From Torymus aiolomorphi (Eukaryota > Arthropoda > Insecta > Hymenoptera > Torymidae), in NCBI GenBank assembly GCA_036365515.1, contig CM070877.1, positions 83,364,522 to 83,428,521 of the forward strand: a stretch of 64,000 bases of DNA, read 5' to 3'. The notes beneath the pieces are model-generated. The model was given only the letters and a program-made list of their open reading frames with translations, did no database searches and had not been told where the DNA came from. Positions 23,422 to 33,483 of the stretch are shown one piece after another; positions within the stretch are counted from its first letter, which is position 1, and each line of letters starts with the position of its first letter. A program made the translations under genes and the position numbers.

Positions 23422-23780
23422 AGTAGTAGGTGTACCGCTATAGCGAGACAGATAGGTATCAGGTTACAGTTCCGGTGTCATCTTCAAGTGGGCACTTGAC
23501 TGAAGTGTTTATATAAACATCTCTTATCTTAAGTGTTTGTTTATATAAACAGTAGCCAAAACAGTAGCAAAACAGTAGCAAAAAACTGAAGTGTTTATAT
23601 AAACATCTCTTATCTTAAGTGTTTGTTTATATAAACAGTAGCAAAACAGTAGTTAATTATTGTTTATTTATATAAACAATGATTAATAGCCTATTGTTAA
23701 TGAGCTACTGTATAGCTCCTGTTTAAGTGTCCACTTGATGGCGCCGTAACCTGATACCTCCGTTCTCGCTATAGCGGTCA
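23422..23780. repeat. Left terminal repeat with self-complementary hairpin and GTTTATATAAAC array
   Basis: The outer block 23,434-23,497 (ACCGCTATAGCGAGA...GGTATCAGGTTAC...CAAGTGGGCACTT) is the imperfect reverse complement of the inner block 23,725-23,777. The terminal ~345 nt can therefore fold into a stem of about 55 bp. The loop contains repeated GAAGTGTTTATATAAACATC and CAGTAGCAAAA units with four GTTTATATAAAC perfect palindromes and a related one at 23,660-23,678. Such sites could bind integrase or a replication initiator. That is inference. Confidence 0.7.
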
Positions 23781-24468
23781 TGACGTGACCTGCTGGCCCA
23801 CTCCTTCGCAGCCAGCGCAGGGTATTGGTGCGCTATACCAGTCATCACGCCCCCACTCCTTCGCAGCGGTGGGTGTAGAGCGGCGGACTACGCTATACTT
23901 GCCACGCGTGTGCTGGTAGTTGGCACCCCGCTGAGCGCGGGCCTGTGGTGGATCGCCCGTGTGCTCTCTCCGGGTGGCTTGGACGTACTGCTGTGTGCGT
24001 TTGTGTATGCGTGCCTGCAAGCCGCTTGGCTCGAGAGGAGTGGGGAGTTTTGGTGTGAGCGAGAGAGAGATGAGTAAGCGCTCGCTTGCGTGGATGGGAG
24101 GGAAAGGTACTGTATAGATATACAAATGGATATGCTTGCAGGTAGCAGCGCGTTTAATCGTATGTGTGAATAAAAAAGGGGAAATTCGATTATTATTTTT
24201 TTCGAGGAAACAAAGGGATTGGATAATTTACTGGACGAATGTGAGGTCGATAAATGAAAACAATTGTTTTGGTAAAAAATCATAAATCACATTTTATTAA
24301 CACACCATACATGCATACACACACATTTACATAAATAACACATAATAGTGTACGCAGACACTAAGAAATTTTACAGGTAAATGGCGCAAGGAGTGTGTAG
24401 TGGACTGTCTGTCATAGTGTAGTATTTTTGGTTGTGTTATTAGTTTTTAATGATGATGGTGGTGACGA
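23781..24468. other. Subterminal DNA of the left arm, no gene called
   Basis: Between the terminal hairpin and the first gene. Overlapping minus-strand frames exist (23,778-24,125; 23,888-24,283) but are low-complexity Ser/Thr/Pro/Arg text. A ~150-bp block (about 24,120-24,290) recurs as an imperfect direct repeat at about 26,440-26,620. On the minus strand it includes a run reading TTACCAAAACRAYT...TTTCATTTATCGA. Confidence 0.5.
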
Positions 24469-24636
24469 CTAGCTGTATCTGGAGTAGCCTTCTTTTTTGG
24501 GGAAAGAGTGGGTGTTGGTGGAAAAAGATTTAAAACGGGCAGAATCTTTATCCGTGGAGGAATGGTCTTTTTTATTATCGACGAGAGGCTGTTTGTCTTC
24601 CGGCTTGCCGGCTGGTTTGCTGAACGGCGGTCCCAT
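24469..24636 (-). CDS. Small 55-aa protein with MGxxxS N-terminus (left copy)
   Basis: ATG at 24,636, stop at 24,469. The product starts MGPPFSKPAGKPEDK and is Lys/Ser/Pro-rich with no membrane segment. Gly2 and Ser6 fit the N-myristoylation pattern, though proline at position 3 is unfavourable. The same frame is intact on the right arm (47,425-47,592), and an AATAAA lies downstream there. Function is unknown. It is the gene nearest the terminus. Confidence 0.45.
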   Translation of the reverse strand: MGPPFSKPAGKPEDKQPLVDNKKDHSSTDKDSARFKSFSTNTHSFPKKEGYSRYS

Positions 24637-24773
24637 GATGTTGTCTCGATGAGGATCGCAGCTCTACTGTTTTATCGCAGTGTTGTCCTTTACTTATATT
24701 TATGTGGTGGTGGTGGTGGTGATGGGCATGATGATGACGCAAGTAAAAAATCAAATGTGCGAATAATGTGTAT

Positions 24774-25685
24774 TTATTGGATGCTTTCGTGTACTTCTTT
24801 TTCCAGAATGTGTAAATACAGAGTGCGAAGTTCTAAAAACAATCTCTCTACGTCGGTTTCTCTAAAGTTTGAATAACCTACACGATCGTTCACATTAGAT
24901 TTTAAATTTTCTTTTAGTTCGTCGAATATTTTTAGAAAAGTTATGGCGTCAAAAAATGAGTGTATTATATTCTCGTCGTTTTTTTCACGAATGTTTATTT
25001 TGATGTTATTAATAATTAACTCTACCGCGGAATTAACAAATATCACGATATTTTCTAGTTGTTTGAATCTAAAATTTATACACTCGCGTAATTTTTTCAA
25101 GTGCGCAAATGTCTTTAACTGCATCACAACACTCGGTAAAATGTCGATCTTTCTCTTCTTTTTGGGTGGTTCGTCGTCGTCGTCGGTGGCTGCAGCGGTT
25201 GTGGTGGCGGTGGTGGGGGTGGTGCTGGTGGTGCTGGTGGTGCTGACGGTATCGTCGTCGTGTATTATGCCATGCGTGAGACAGGGACTGCGTCCATCGG
25301 TGGTATCCCAGTCCTGGGTCTCGTGTTCGTAGCAGCTCGAGAAGTCAGGTGGTGTAATTTCCCGACTATGGTTGACGGATACGGCTTTTGAGCTGTAGTA
25401 GAGCATCAATGAAATGTCGTGGGCGGGTAGGATGATTTTTCTAGGTGTTCGATTCTCGTTGATCAGATATTCTTGAATGGTGACAAAATGTTCCGTGAAT
25501 TTTTCCCAGCTAGGTTTGTCCATAGTGACGTATTTGTGAGGTGAAACACCGCCGCCAAATTGAATAACAGGGCGAAACTGTTTGCCGAAGTATTGTAAGC
25601 CGAGATAGACAAACTTTGAGTGCGATTTATTGAGAGCGTAGCACGTGCTGAATAGCAGCGTGTGCGGAATATTCTCTTGATTCAT
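24774..25685 (-). CDS. Unknown 303-aa nuclear-type protein (left copy)
   Basis: ATG at 25,685 is preferred over upstream non-ATG extensions. The frame is open to 24,774. The N-terminal ~110 residues are a compact domain (FVYLGLQYFGKQFRPVIQFG; W at the TMDKPSWEKF motif). A Thr/Asp-rich linker of simple repeats follows, then PPKKKRK, a classical nuclear localisation signal, then an Asn/Lys/Glu-rich helical C-terminus. I know similar short N-terminal domains from insect Polinton-type loci but no function. The right copy (305 aa) differs mainly in the Thr linker length. Confidence 0.7.
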   Translation of the reverse strand: MNQENIPHTLLFSTCYALNKSHSKFVYLGLQYFGKQFRPVIQFGGGVSPHKYVTMDKPSWEKFTEHFVTIQEYLINENRTPRKIILPAHDISLMLYYSSKAVSVNHSREITPPDFSSCYEHETQDWDTTDGRSPCLTHGIIHDDDTVSTTSTTSTTPTTATTTAAATDDDDEPPKKKRKIDILPSVVMQLKTFAHLKKLRECINFRFKQLENIVIFVNSAVELIINNIKINIREKNDENIIHSFFDAITFLKIFDELKENLKSNVNDRVGYSNFRETDVERLFLELRTLYLHILEKEVHESIQ

Positions 25686-25849
25686 TTTAACACTTTTTAC
25701 GCGCACTTTTAATAAAAATAATACTGACGGCAACGCCCGAGATGATGTGTTTTTTTAGATAGTGTACAGTGCAGTTCGTGCTTTCTTTTTAAGAAAATAC
25801 TGCTCGGCGGTAGAGATGTCGTGCTTTCGGCTGCTGCGCTTCTACTATA

Positions 25850-26149
25850 TTATCCCGCTCGCGATGCCCTATGGTTCTCTATACGCGTACGAGCGCGTAC
25901 CTCCCTCCTTTGCGCAGTGGGTGGCGGTGGTGGTGGTGGTGGTAAGCATTTATCCAATGACAGATCGCGACGTATACATGCTGTTGGAGCGTGGTGGTGG
26001 TGGGGGAAGACCTTGTGCGAAAAATTATTCTCAAAGAGAAAGATATCTTTGTTTTGAAAATATTTATCGATAAGCGCGATTTTAACGGTGCCTTTGATAA
26101 ATCGATACATATCGTAGTTCAAGAGGTATTTTATTACGCGTGAGTTCAT
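25850..26149 (-). CDS. Possible 99-aa His/Pro-rich protein (left copy)
   Basis: ATG at 26,149 (MNSRVIKYLLNYDMYRFIKG...). The N-terminal 45 residues are encoded by one unit of a 162-bp tandem duplication. The C-terminus runs through CAC/CCA simple sequence (His and Pro runs) and becomes Arg-rich. The frame is open on both arms (right: 45,906-46,205). No family is recognised. The C-terminal half may be untranslated simple sequence. Confidence 0.35.
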   Translation of the reverse strand: MNSRVIKYLLNYDMYRFIKGTVKIALIDKYFQNKDIFLFENNFSHKVFPHHHHAPTACIRRDLSLDKCLPPPPPPPPTAQRREVRARTRIENHRASRAG

Positions 26150-26345
26150 CGGTAACACCGGAAATGTACAAGAGAGAAACACGATCTATTCTCAAAGAGA
26201 AAGATATCTTTGTTTTGAAAATATTTATCGATAAGCGAGATTTTAACGTTGCCTTTGATAAATCGATGCATATCGTAGTTCAAGAGGTATTTTATTACGC
26301 TTGAGTATTCGGTAACAGCGGAAATGAGGTCATCAATTTTAGTCA
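26020..26345. repeat. 162-bp tandem duplication (left arm)
   Basis: Two near-identical units share TAAAATACCTCTTGAACTAC and AAGATATCTTTGTTTTGAAA. The same duplication is on the right arm (about 45,740-46,030), so it predates the inverted duplication. A (GT)n run follows at about 26,474-26,503. Confidence 0.8.
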
Positions 26346-26473
26346 CGTACGTGTAGATAAGTTTTGTTCAATAGAGAGAAACGCGATCAGTGCGTAAATA
26401 TCGATAACTATTCCAAGAAAAGCCAAGGCTAGACTTGCAAGCAACGCGTTTCATCGTGTTTTTAGTCATGCGC

Positions 26474-26506
<33 letters not shown>

Positions 26507-26895
26507 CAAAAATGAAATCCGACTATTACTTTTTTTTTCGAGGAAACGAAGGGGATCGGCTAATTTACTGGAAGAGTGTGGGTTCGATAAATGAAAGAAG
26601 TCGTTTTGGTAAAAAAAAAGTTTAATCGATCGATCAGATTATTAAGAAAAAAACTTACATAGTAAAAATACACAAAAACTTACAAACTATGATTACATAA
26701 ATTTTAAAGCAGCGCGTACAACCGGGACTGATTACTTACAAACTAAAATTGAATGTGTTTTGCTCCAGGGATATTAAACTAAAATGTTAAAAGTACAAAG
26801 CGCATAGGAAAGCCTACAAACTATTCATACACACAAAGAAAAAAAATCATTAAAATTAACACCATACAATAGAACAAAGAACGGCGACATCATCA

Positions 26896-27453
26896 TTATT
26901 GCGACAATGGTTTACACGATTGCATACAAAATCCTGCCCCTGCGGAAGTTGCCCGCGGAAAATTGTTCACGCGACGCATTTTCTTTTGTTTTCTTAGTTT
27001 TTTATCGCGACCTTTTCTCCTGACATTTTCATAAAACTTGGCAACTAATTTGTCGTTCGCGCGAGAATCGCGCGTAAAGACTTGACAAAAAGTGCGTAAA
27101 CTACGCCCGCTACACATAAAATACAAAAACATAATACAATATTCACCGCAGACTTTCGAATCGATGCTCTGCAACTTTTTCTTGTTCCACACGAGACGCT
27201 TGCAATTTCTTCCGAGTCGGTCGAGATGCCAGCGCGACTTTGGTCCCAGACCGTAGCTGTCAAAGTAGGTGCCTCTTGCATAACGATCTATGTAGAATGC
27301 CACCCAGTGAGATCCAGGTTTATCCGCCGTGTCGATATTAGTCACGACGGCTGCGGGAAGGCTCAAGCGCCATGGTATATGGTCAGCGGCGTAGACTCCG
27401 ATCGAATTAGCAGCGAGCCCACTGATGGCTCGTGTTATTTCTCGGGTGTTCAT
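26896..27453 (-). CDS. Adenovirus-type maturation cysteine protease (left copy, intact)
   Basis: A 185-aa protein starting at the ATG at 27,453 (MNTREITRAISGL). The catalytic set of the adenain/Ulp1 fold is visible: His49 in GSHWVAF, Asp65 in YFDSYG, Gln95 in KKLQSID and Cys102 in KVCGEYC. Length and order match Polinton PRO proteins, thought to process capsid precursors. The C-terminus (from about 155) is Lys/Arg-rich. The start overlaps the stop of the upstream DIQGF-family gene as ATGA, suggesting coupled translation. This copy is intact. The right-arm copy has a stop and frameshift at codon 5. Confidence 0.9.
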   Translation of the reverse strand: MNTREITRAISGLAANSIGVYAADHIPWRLSLPAAVVTNIDTADKPGSHWVAFYIDRYARGTYFDSYGLGPKSRWHLDRLGRNCKRLVWNKKKLQSIDSKVCGEYCIMFLYFMCSGRSLRTFCQVFTRDSRANDKLVAKFYENVRRKGRDKKLRKQKKMRRVNNFPRATSAGAGFCMQSCKPLSQ

Positions 27454-28152
27454 TCTTGAGACAATGATGCAGAGTCGCCGCCAGCTGTGAAGTATATGTT
27501 GCAACTATTCGAATCGTTGCTATTTGTATCTTTTGCCTCGTAGTCATCATCATCGTCCGATTTCTCTACAATCCGCAGAGTTTTTTCTTCTCCTTGCTGT
27601 GGTACTCGTGAAGCGCTGAAAAATACATTTCACTATTCACCCTTTCCTTCGAAGTAAGCCGCCATTCTTCGGGTAGTAGCGAGCGTAGCCATTTCTTTAT
27701 TTGATTAGCCTTGTATAAGGCACAAAATTCTTTTTGCTTTTTCTGCGAATGCGTGGCGCACACGGTGTTTTTTGGAAAAATACTGTTGAACTTGCCAAAT
27801 GTTGGAGAAGCGTATTTCTCCAAGTTACATATACAGCGTCCAAATAGTGTTTCGATGTAGCGGGCCTTCTCCTCGCCGCGTACGTAAATTCTTCTCGCCC
27901 CTCGGGCGATATTGTAGAGATGTCGATGCAACTGGCGAAGACTCACTTCCCCTCGAACCAATGAAGTCCATGAATGTCAACAGCGCAGTAAGTATTGGTC
28001 TGTTTAACCTCATCAGGCAAGTCATCGAAGCTGCAGGGCGGCTGTACTATCCAGTGATCCATAATTTTTTCTGCAGACAAATGATTGCCACCTCCTTTGG
28101 CAAAAATTTTTTCGGTATCACGGAAGCCTTGAATATCTATTACGTAGTCCAT
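27450..28152 (-). pseudogene. DIQGF-family protein (left copy, frameshifted)
   Basis: Counterpart of the intact 235-aa gene at 43,899-44,606. The left copy is 5 nt shorter. It lacks two and one A at two A-runs near 28,107-28,116 and 28,065-28,072, one G at a G-run near 27,952, and one A near 27,584-27,590. The frame is split into 27,943-28,152 and 27,566-27,961. All changes are in homopolymers, so consensus error is a real alternative to decay. Confidence 0.75.
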
Positions 28153-28328
28153 GCTGTTTGGGGTGCGCGCGCGCGCAACAGTGCGTGTATGCTGCCGGAT
28201 GCGAGAGAAAAAACGAAGTGACGCGAGGTGGCATAGAGCGTACGTCGTTAGCGCACCCTCCACCACTTTTGTCCCCCACTTTTTACGTCCGGCGAGACTG
28301 ACGCCACCTGTAGTGCTGACGTCAGCAT

Positions 28329-29656
28329 TTAGGCACTGAAATCCGATAAAATTTGTCGAGTGGAGTCGATTTCGAGAATGTTATCGTATTCGGCATAAAC
28401 AATACAGTTTATCGTAGTTGTCGGCGCGACTTCGAAGCCTACTTCTATACGCACGCTACCCGACCGCACGAGATTCCAGTGCGTGTGACAGTGAGCCGAT
28501 AAGTCGGGCGTGAGATCGAAAGCTGTGAGAAAATAGCCTTGTGAATAATTGGCTCTGTTTATGCCGAGGCCCTCGTTGAGGAAATGTATACCGGTGCCCG
28601 AGTAGAGTGTTTGAAAGGCTTCGATAAACGAGGCATTGTTCCCGGTAAAGTGTGGCTGTAATGGTTTGCTCGGAATTTGGACACCATCGACGTAGAGGGA
28701 GAGGTAATTTATGTCGAAGTGTTGAAAGTTGAAAGGATTAAGTCGCCGATTTCCGTTGAACGCTCTGTTATCTACGAAACCGATGATTACGCGTTTCGGC
28801 AGTTGGCCTAGAATTGCATTATCGATGCTGTCGCCGTGTATACCGGCGTGAAGCGTGAAAGTTTTGATTTCGACGCGCGTTATGGGATACTTGGCAGTTG
28901 CCTTGGCCAAAGTATTGGCGTGCGCGATTAAAATACCGGGGTTTATTTTCACGCGACGAATAATGAGCGTAGCTTCTTTTATCCTTATGCCAAATTGTCC
29001 ATCGTCTGTGCTGTCCATCAGACAAAAGGCGTCTTTGCTCCGCACTAGGCGCACGCGCATTTCGACACCATTGATAAGCATTTTATCTTGATTAAACAAG
29101 TCGCAGTGCAGATGGTCAATCATGTCGAATGTCTTTCCGCCGAGCGTATAGTTTTGACGATTGACGAGGCCCTTGTTAGAGCCCGCTCCTTGATTTTGTG
29201 GGGTCGCCTCGAAGCAAGCCGGTGTGTCATCGTACCAGAGGCTAGCCGTCAGATGAGACTCTTTGGCTGCCGGTGAATAACTCAACAGCGACTCGATGTA
29301 AGCTCTGTAGGGATACTCGTTGTTTGGCGGCGAGACAAGTTTTTGATTGAGAAAAATATCGATTTGATTGAACATTGAGTGAAGAAGGTTGTTTACGGGC
29401 GCAACTTTTAAATTCACGTCGGGATCGGTAATATCTGTGCCTTTACGTACAGCATGGTGTGCGCGAGATCGATGTAATGCTCGCTGGCGCTGGGTACGAC
29501 AAATTCGATCGGCGCGTCGCCTTCATCGCTGATCGACGACACGGGCTTATAGTTCAGAAAACTGCTGCCTTCGATCGAAGTTTGAGTCGCGGGGAGTGTA
29601 AAAAGATCAAGCTCGCTCGACATACACTCTGACGAGTGCGAGTGTAAGAAAGACAT
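28329..29656 (-). pseudogene. Major capsid protein (left copy, one frameshift)
   Basis: Two frames make one gene. 29,414-29,656 encodes the N-terminus up to HTMLYVKAQI. 28,329-29,417 continues in the -1 frame from NLKVAPVNNLLHSMFNQIDI, a segment strongly conserved in Polinton major capsid (PY) proteins. The full product would be about 442 aa, the size of the double-jelly-roll capsid protein. The frame change is near 29,430-29,440 and occurs at the same place on the right arm, so it predates the duplication. No slippery heptamer is present. The rest of this copy is open to its natural C-terminus. Confidence 0.85.
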
Positions 29657-29673
29657 TTTCTTTTTTTTTCTAT

Positions 29674-30185
29674 TTACTTTGGCCCGAAAATATCGCTAAC
29701 GCTTCGAAACGTCGGTGTTTTGCGTTTTTTTCTACCTCCTTTGCGCGATTTTCGTCCGCCGGATGCTGGCACTTTTATGGCCCTCTTGCGTTTGGGGCGC
29801 ACGGTGCGAACGGGGCCGCGTGACTTTCGCGACTGACGTCGACGTTTGACTCGGTTGGTTGTTTTATAGCCTGAACCTTTCATAACTTCTGCTATTTTCT
29901 CGGCCGCTTTACGCTTGAGATTTCGACCCGATTCACGGGCCCTCGTTTTTACAGCCTCCTTGAAACTGCTCCCTGTGTTGGCAACGTCGTCGAGAACTTT
30001 TATACCTGCGCGCAGCGTCTCCTTACCCACTGCCCTAGCGCCGCTCGTGACATATGGCAGAATGCGGCGAAAGAGGCCACCTAGCCACGCGCCTACACCT
30101 CGGCCCCTCTGAAATGGCGAGCCGGCAAAAACGTTTCTCACGCCACCCCGATCTGTTCGTCGTAATAGCGAGTATAATGTGCCAT
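29674..30185 (-). pseudogene. Basic core/minor virion protein (left copy)
   Basis: ATG at 30,185 (MAHYTRYYDEQI), then a frame change near 30,145. The body 29,674-30,141 is open: FAGSPFQRGRGVGAWLGGLF, an amphipathic region with GARAVGKETLRAG, then a very Lys/Arg-rich tail (RVKRRRQSRKSR) ending SDIFGPK. Small proteins with a GRG(V/I)G..LGGLFR segment and basic tails sit next to the capsid genes of Polintons and adintoviruses. A DNA-binding core or membrane-active minor protein is inferred. It lies between penton and major capsid genes. Confidence 0.65.
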
Positions 30186-30186
30186 G

Positions 30187-31001
30187 TTAGCGATTGCGCC
30201 TAAAGTGTAGCGTCACCGTCAACGTACCATACTCGAATGGTATGCGCCGCCCGTGCTGATCTCTTATATCTATAATAACATTATTAAAATTGTGATAGAG
30301 AAGCGGTATGTAGTGAGCGGGTGCGAAGCGCTGGACAGTGCTGCATCCATATCTGAATTTAAAGGTATCCATGGAAACTATGCGCAAGAGTGCCGCTTGG
30401 GTATCCCCCACTGTGTAGGGTTCGCATATGTCTGTGTAAACATACAGCTGGTCGGGAATTGCTCGAGAGAGCGATGCAGGTCTCGCGGCGACTATGTCCC
30501 TTTCGCCCTCGTCGTTTAGAGTGGTAAAAGGTATTTTTGCTTCTCCGGAGTGTCATCGAAGCCAAATATACGACGCATTTTTTCGTTGAAATAAGTCTCG
30601 TGTAGCTGTGCACAGTCGCACTTGCGCCTTATCGCGTAATAGCCGCGACGTGTTTTAACGGGTTCGAGCATTTGATGCCGATAGGTTTCATTCGAGCTGT
30701 TTATCGCGTCCGCCAGCTCAAAGAGTGAGTCATAAATTCCAACGGGTATATTACAATATTTTTCCTCCACGAGTTGCGCGTCGTCGTCGTCGTACGTGGA
30801 AAACTTGTAGAAGGCGTCCTCCTCTTGAAAATGTACGACGCTGCATGGCACGTGTATTTCCACCAGCCCGACGAGCCATTCGCCGTGTAATTTGATCTCG
30901 CGCGGTAAGTGCGTCGTGAAGCAGCTAGTTTTATTATCGGGAAAGTAATTCATACTGCTGTTGCTAGGCAGCACCATGTAAAAATCTTCGTACGTGTCCA
31001 T
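30187..31001 (-). pseudogene. Penton-like minor capsid protein (left copy, frameshifted)
   Basis: ATG at 31,001 (MDTYEDFYMVLPSN). The N-terminal frame is open to 30,516. The conserved C-terminus (VGDTQAALLRIVSMDTF ... PFEYGTLTVTLHFRRNR) is in another frame at 30,187-30,411. The change is at a T-run near 30,533-30,537. The two-part pattern, N-terminal scaffold and C-terminal beta-rich IPFEYGTLTVTLHF, is that of the Polinton penton-like protein (PX), expected at capsid vertices. The right copy is open end to end but locally out of phase. Confidence 0.8.
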
Positions 31002-31018
31002 GCTTGCTTGCTTGCTTT

Positions 31019-32149
31019 TTACACGATTTTTCGAGCTGACTAGCTTTTACCCAAGAATTAAATTTATCCGGATAGCCGAGCCACTTGACAAGCAGCTGCT
31101 TGTTGGCGCCGCGCCCTCTCTCGCGCACGACGCGTTCGATCTTGAAATTTTATCGGGCGCCAGACGCTCGCGCCCGACGCGTACGAGTTCCTCTTTGTAA
31201 AAGAAGCCGTCTATGATCTCGTCGTTCAAGTACCGAAGAATGTACGTGTGCAGCCCTTGCCGTCGCGATACGCGCGCTATCTTAAAAATTTCCTCGCTGA
31301 AATTGTTCTCGTATCCGCGCTCGAAGGTGTTTTTTGTTCGACTGATGCGCACGAGGTCTCCCACATTGAATTTACCATGTGTCGCGCCGACGCGGTGGTG
31401 GTGGTGGTGGCGCTGCCGTCGTCGCCACCGATAATTTGAGCTCGCGCGCTTGGTCAAGTTTTCTCGCGCCTGCGCGGCGTTGTAGATGTCAACGTCGGCG
31501 GGTCGCATTCGGGTGCCGCTGTGTAGAGAATGATTGTACGCGTGGACAATTTTTTGTAAAACGTCGATATATCGTTTGGTGTTTTGGTGGGAAAAGTATC
31601 GCCAGATTCGCTCGCGCAGTGTTCTGTTGAGGCGCTCGACGACTGCTGCCTTGATATCGGGATTCCTGGCGACGCGAAAGTCAATTCCCCGTCGGTCAAG
31701 AAGTTTTTGAAACGCTGCACCGGTAAATTCTTTGCTTCGATTGGTTTGCACGCACAAGGGTAAACGTGGTTGTGCTCTGTCGATAATGCGCTCGAATGCG
31801 TCGGCAACATTGCGCGTCGTTTTATCCATCAATGGTTCAACCCACGCAAACTTGCCGAGTACATCGACGACTACGAGGATGTAGCAGTGTCCGTCGTTGT
31901 AATCCTTTATCGATGTGAGCTGCAGTAAATCACACTCCCACACGTCGTCGACGTTGCTCACGTTGTAGGTGAGTCGCGGAAAGCGTCTTTTATCGGGTGA
32001 TGAAGCGTGTACGCGTCTTGATTGCTCAGCCAGTCGTAAATTTTCTTCTTCTTCGCCTCTATGCTGGCTGCGTTCAAACGCAGGAGATTCCGCGCGCCCG
32101 CGTAGCCCGCCTCGTGCTCGAGATCGTAGTACTGCTTTTCGTAAGCCAT
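31019..32149 (-). pseudogene. Retroviral-type integrase (copy 1, left arm; two frameshifts)
   Basis: ATG at 32,149 follows the CT/GA microsatellite. Frame changes lie near 31,984-31,990 (a four-T run, five in copies 2 and 3) and near 31,150. The core is a DDE integrase (rve) with Asp74 in WECDLLQL and Glu172 in AVVERLNRTL. The second carboxylate position, residue 137, is Asn (QTNRSKEF). The spacing from 137 to 172 is 35 residues, as in retroviral integrases. A chromodomain-like C-terminus (KWLGYPDKFNSW) is encoded past the second frameshift. This is Polinton-type integrase. Confidence 0.85.
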
Positions 32150-32150
32150 T

Positions 32151-32214
<64 letters not shown>
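32150..32214. repeat. (CT)n/(GA)n microsatellite upstream of integrase copy 1
   Basis: A pure CT run of about 63 bp lies between the 266-aa gene and the integrase start. Homologous runs are at 34,307-34,370 and, interrupted and longer, at 39,752-39,899. Confidence 0.9.
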
Positions 32215-32218
<4 letters not shown>

Positions 32219-33015
32219 GCCAGGTCAAATTTGAGCCAGTTTTTCTTCACTTGTCTGACGGTCTTTTTATTACGGGTGAGAATCGGTGAGCGCGTCGAGT
32301 CGTTTGCTGCTGCTGCTGCTGCTGTAGACGACTGCGCTGGCAAGCGTCGTTTGGCTGTTAGTATTTGCCCTATTTTCAGAACTTTTGGATTTCCGATCAA
32401 ATCGGCGGGCGTGTCGCTCGCTTTGAGAAATTTCGCAAATTCGTAGCGGCCAACGGGTGCTTCGTCCTCTGTTCCTGCTGCTGCCGCTGTTTTTTTCTTT
32501 TTCTGCAGTGCGTCGAGCAATAACTCTGTTATGTTTGTGCGAGGTATGACGCGGCCATCGATGCTCACAGTGCCTGTATTGTCCCATTTCAGGCGATTGG
32601 GCACTCTTGTTTTCCAGATGTGCAGCATACGGCGCGCTTTGGGTGCGTGTATTTTTGGCAGGCTCTCGAGTATAGCTTCCTCGCTGAGTGGTCCGAGCGC
32701 CTCCTCTATTTCGTCGATTTCGCGCTTCGTCTCGCGCTCCGTCGCTCGTTCGCTGTCTCGGAAAAAAAGATAGCGACGTAAAATCTGTAGATAATTTAGG
32801 CATTTTTCGTAATCATCGCGTGCCGTTTTTGAGCGTAGAACCTCGTACATTTCGGCGTCTAATCGTGAAAAATTATCACCCTGTGTTTGTAAACTTTTTT
32901 CTCCCCCCGACTCTTTTGGCTGTGTTGTATCGGGCGGAGTGGATGACGTCATCGCATGCTGCGCAGCTTGAAACGTGTCCTCTGGTACGAGTATCATCTT
33001 GCGTGCCCGTTCCAT
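32215..33015 (-). CDS. 266-aa conserved element protein (copy 1, left arm)
   Basis: ATG at 33,015 (MERARKMILVPEDTF). An intact frame ends ...WLKFDLA at 32,215. The N-terminal part has KMILVPED, then a charged coiled-coil-prone region (about 55-125), then a segment with W(D/N)xxGxVxIDG-type text and an Ala/Ser-rich low-complexity stretch before a basic C-terminus. I recognise this layout from proteins that recur in insect Polinton-type and related loci, but its role is unknown. The start lies one base after the stop of the pX-like gene. Confidence 0.75.
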
Positions 33016-33016
33016 C

Positions 33017-33433
33017 TTATCGCGTGGCGGCGCCGCCACCCGATCCAAATATTTTTGAGATTAGCGTTCCGAGTATCGGGGCGAGCAAGAGCGGTAAAAA
33101 TGATCCTCCACTCTGAACAATCGATCGTTTCTTTGTGCGCCAATCGCCGTTTCCCCGTGCGTCACTCAGCTTTCTAAGCGCGTGTTTATGTCTGCGCAAT
33201 CGCCTCTTGTCGGTATCGCTCAATTTTACGACCCCTTGTAAAACGTTCAACGCGCACTCGCATATGCACTTGACGAGTGGTTTGTCGGCCGTGCGCGCGA
33301 TAGCCGCTCGATGTTTCTTATCGCCGTGACAGAGCGCACCGAGGAGTGCGAGATTTTTCTTGGAAAAATGATCACCGCGCGGCTATATCCCGCGGCGCCG
33401 ACGTTGAGCTCCGATGCGACTGGCCGCTGCCAT
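33017..33433 (-). pseudogene. pX-like basic/hydrophobic virion protein (left copy)
   Basis: The frame from 33,382 to 33,017 encodes LVKCICECALNVLQG, a basic segment (DKRRLRRHKHALRKL) and a hydrophobic C-terminus (FLPLLLAPILG) ending AATR. This combination resembles adenovirus-pX-like proteins reported in adintoviruses and a common insect Polinton-associated family. The only upstream in-frame ATG (33,433) is separated from it by an in-frame TAG at 33,383-33,385, present on both arms. So the start is uncertain or the gene was already broken before duplication. Confidence 0.65.
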
Positions 33434-33470
33434 AGTTTTTTCCAACTGACGCGCGGCTGGCGAGATCAGC

Positions 33471-33483
33471 GTGTTTTAAGGTG
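33471..33483 (+). repeat. 13-bp junction repeat GTGTTTTAAGGTG, left
   Basis: Marks the border between the left arm and the central third copy. The identical 13-mer is at 35,163-35,175, in the same orientation. Confidence 0.85.

Larger units (their letters stand above)
23422..33480. repeat. Left arm of the giant inverted duplication
   Basis: The reverse complement of 35,166-36,440 plus 39,750-48,639, that is, the right arm with its LINE removed. The arms differ by sparse substitutions and by frequent one-base changes in homopolymer runs. The arm ends at CACGCTGATCTCG, after which the two copies diverge. Confidence 0.9.

Noticed and set aside
23778..24283. Two overlapping 115- and 131-aa frames near the Polinton ends
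   Set aside because: Ser/Thr/Pro/Arg simple text; neither looks like a folded protein. Kept open on both arms only because the arms are nearly identical there.
24508..24876. 122-aa plus-strand frame, mirrored at 47,185-47,553
   Set aside because: It is antisense to the 303/305-aa and 55-aa genes and low in complexity.
31379..31630. 83-aa Gly/Arg-rich frame present in three copies (31.4, 33.5, 40.4 kb)
   Set aside because: Antisense shadow of the integrase; it recurs because the integrase block does.
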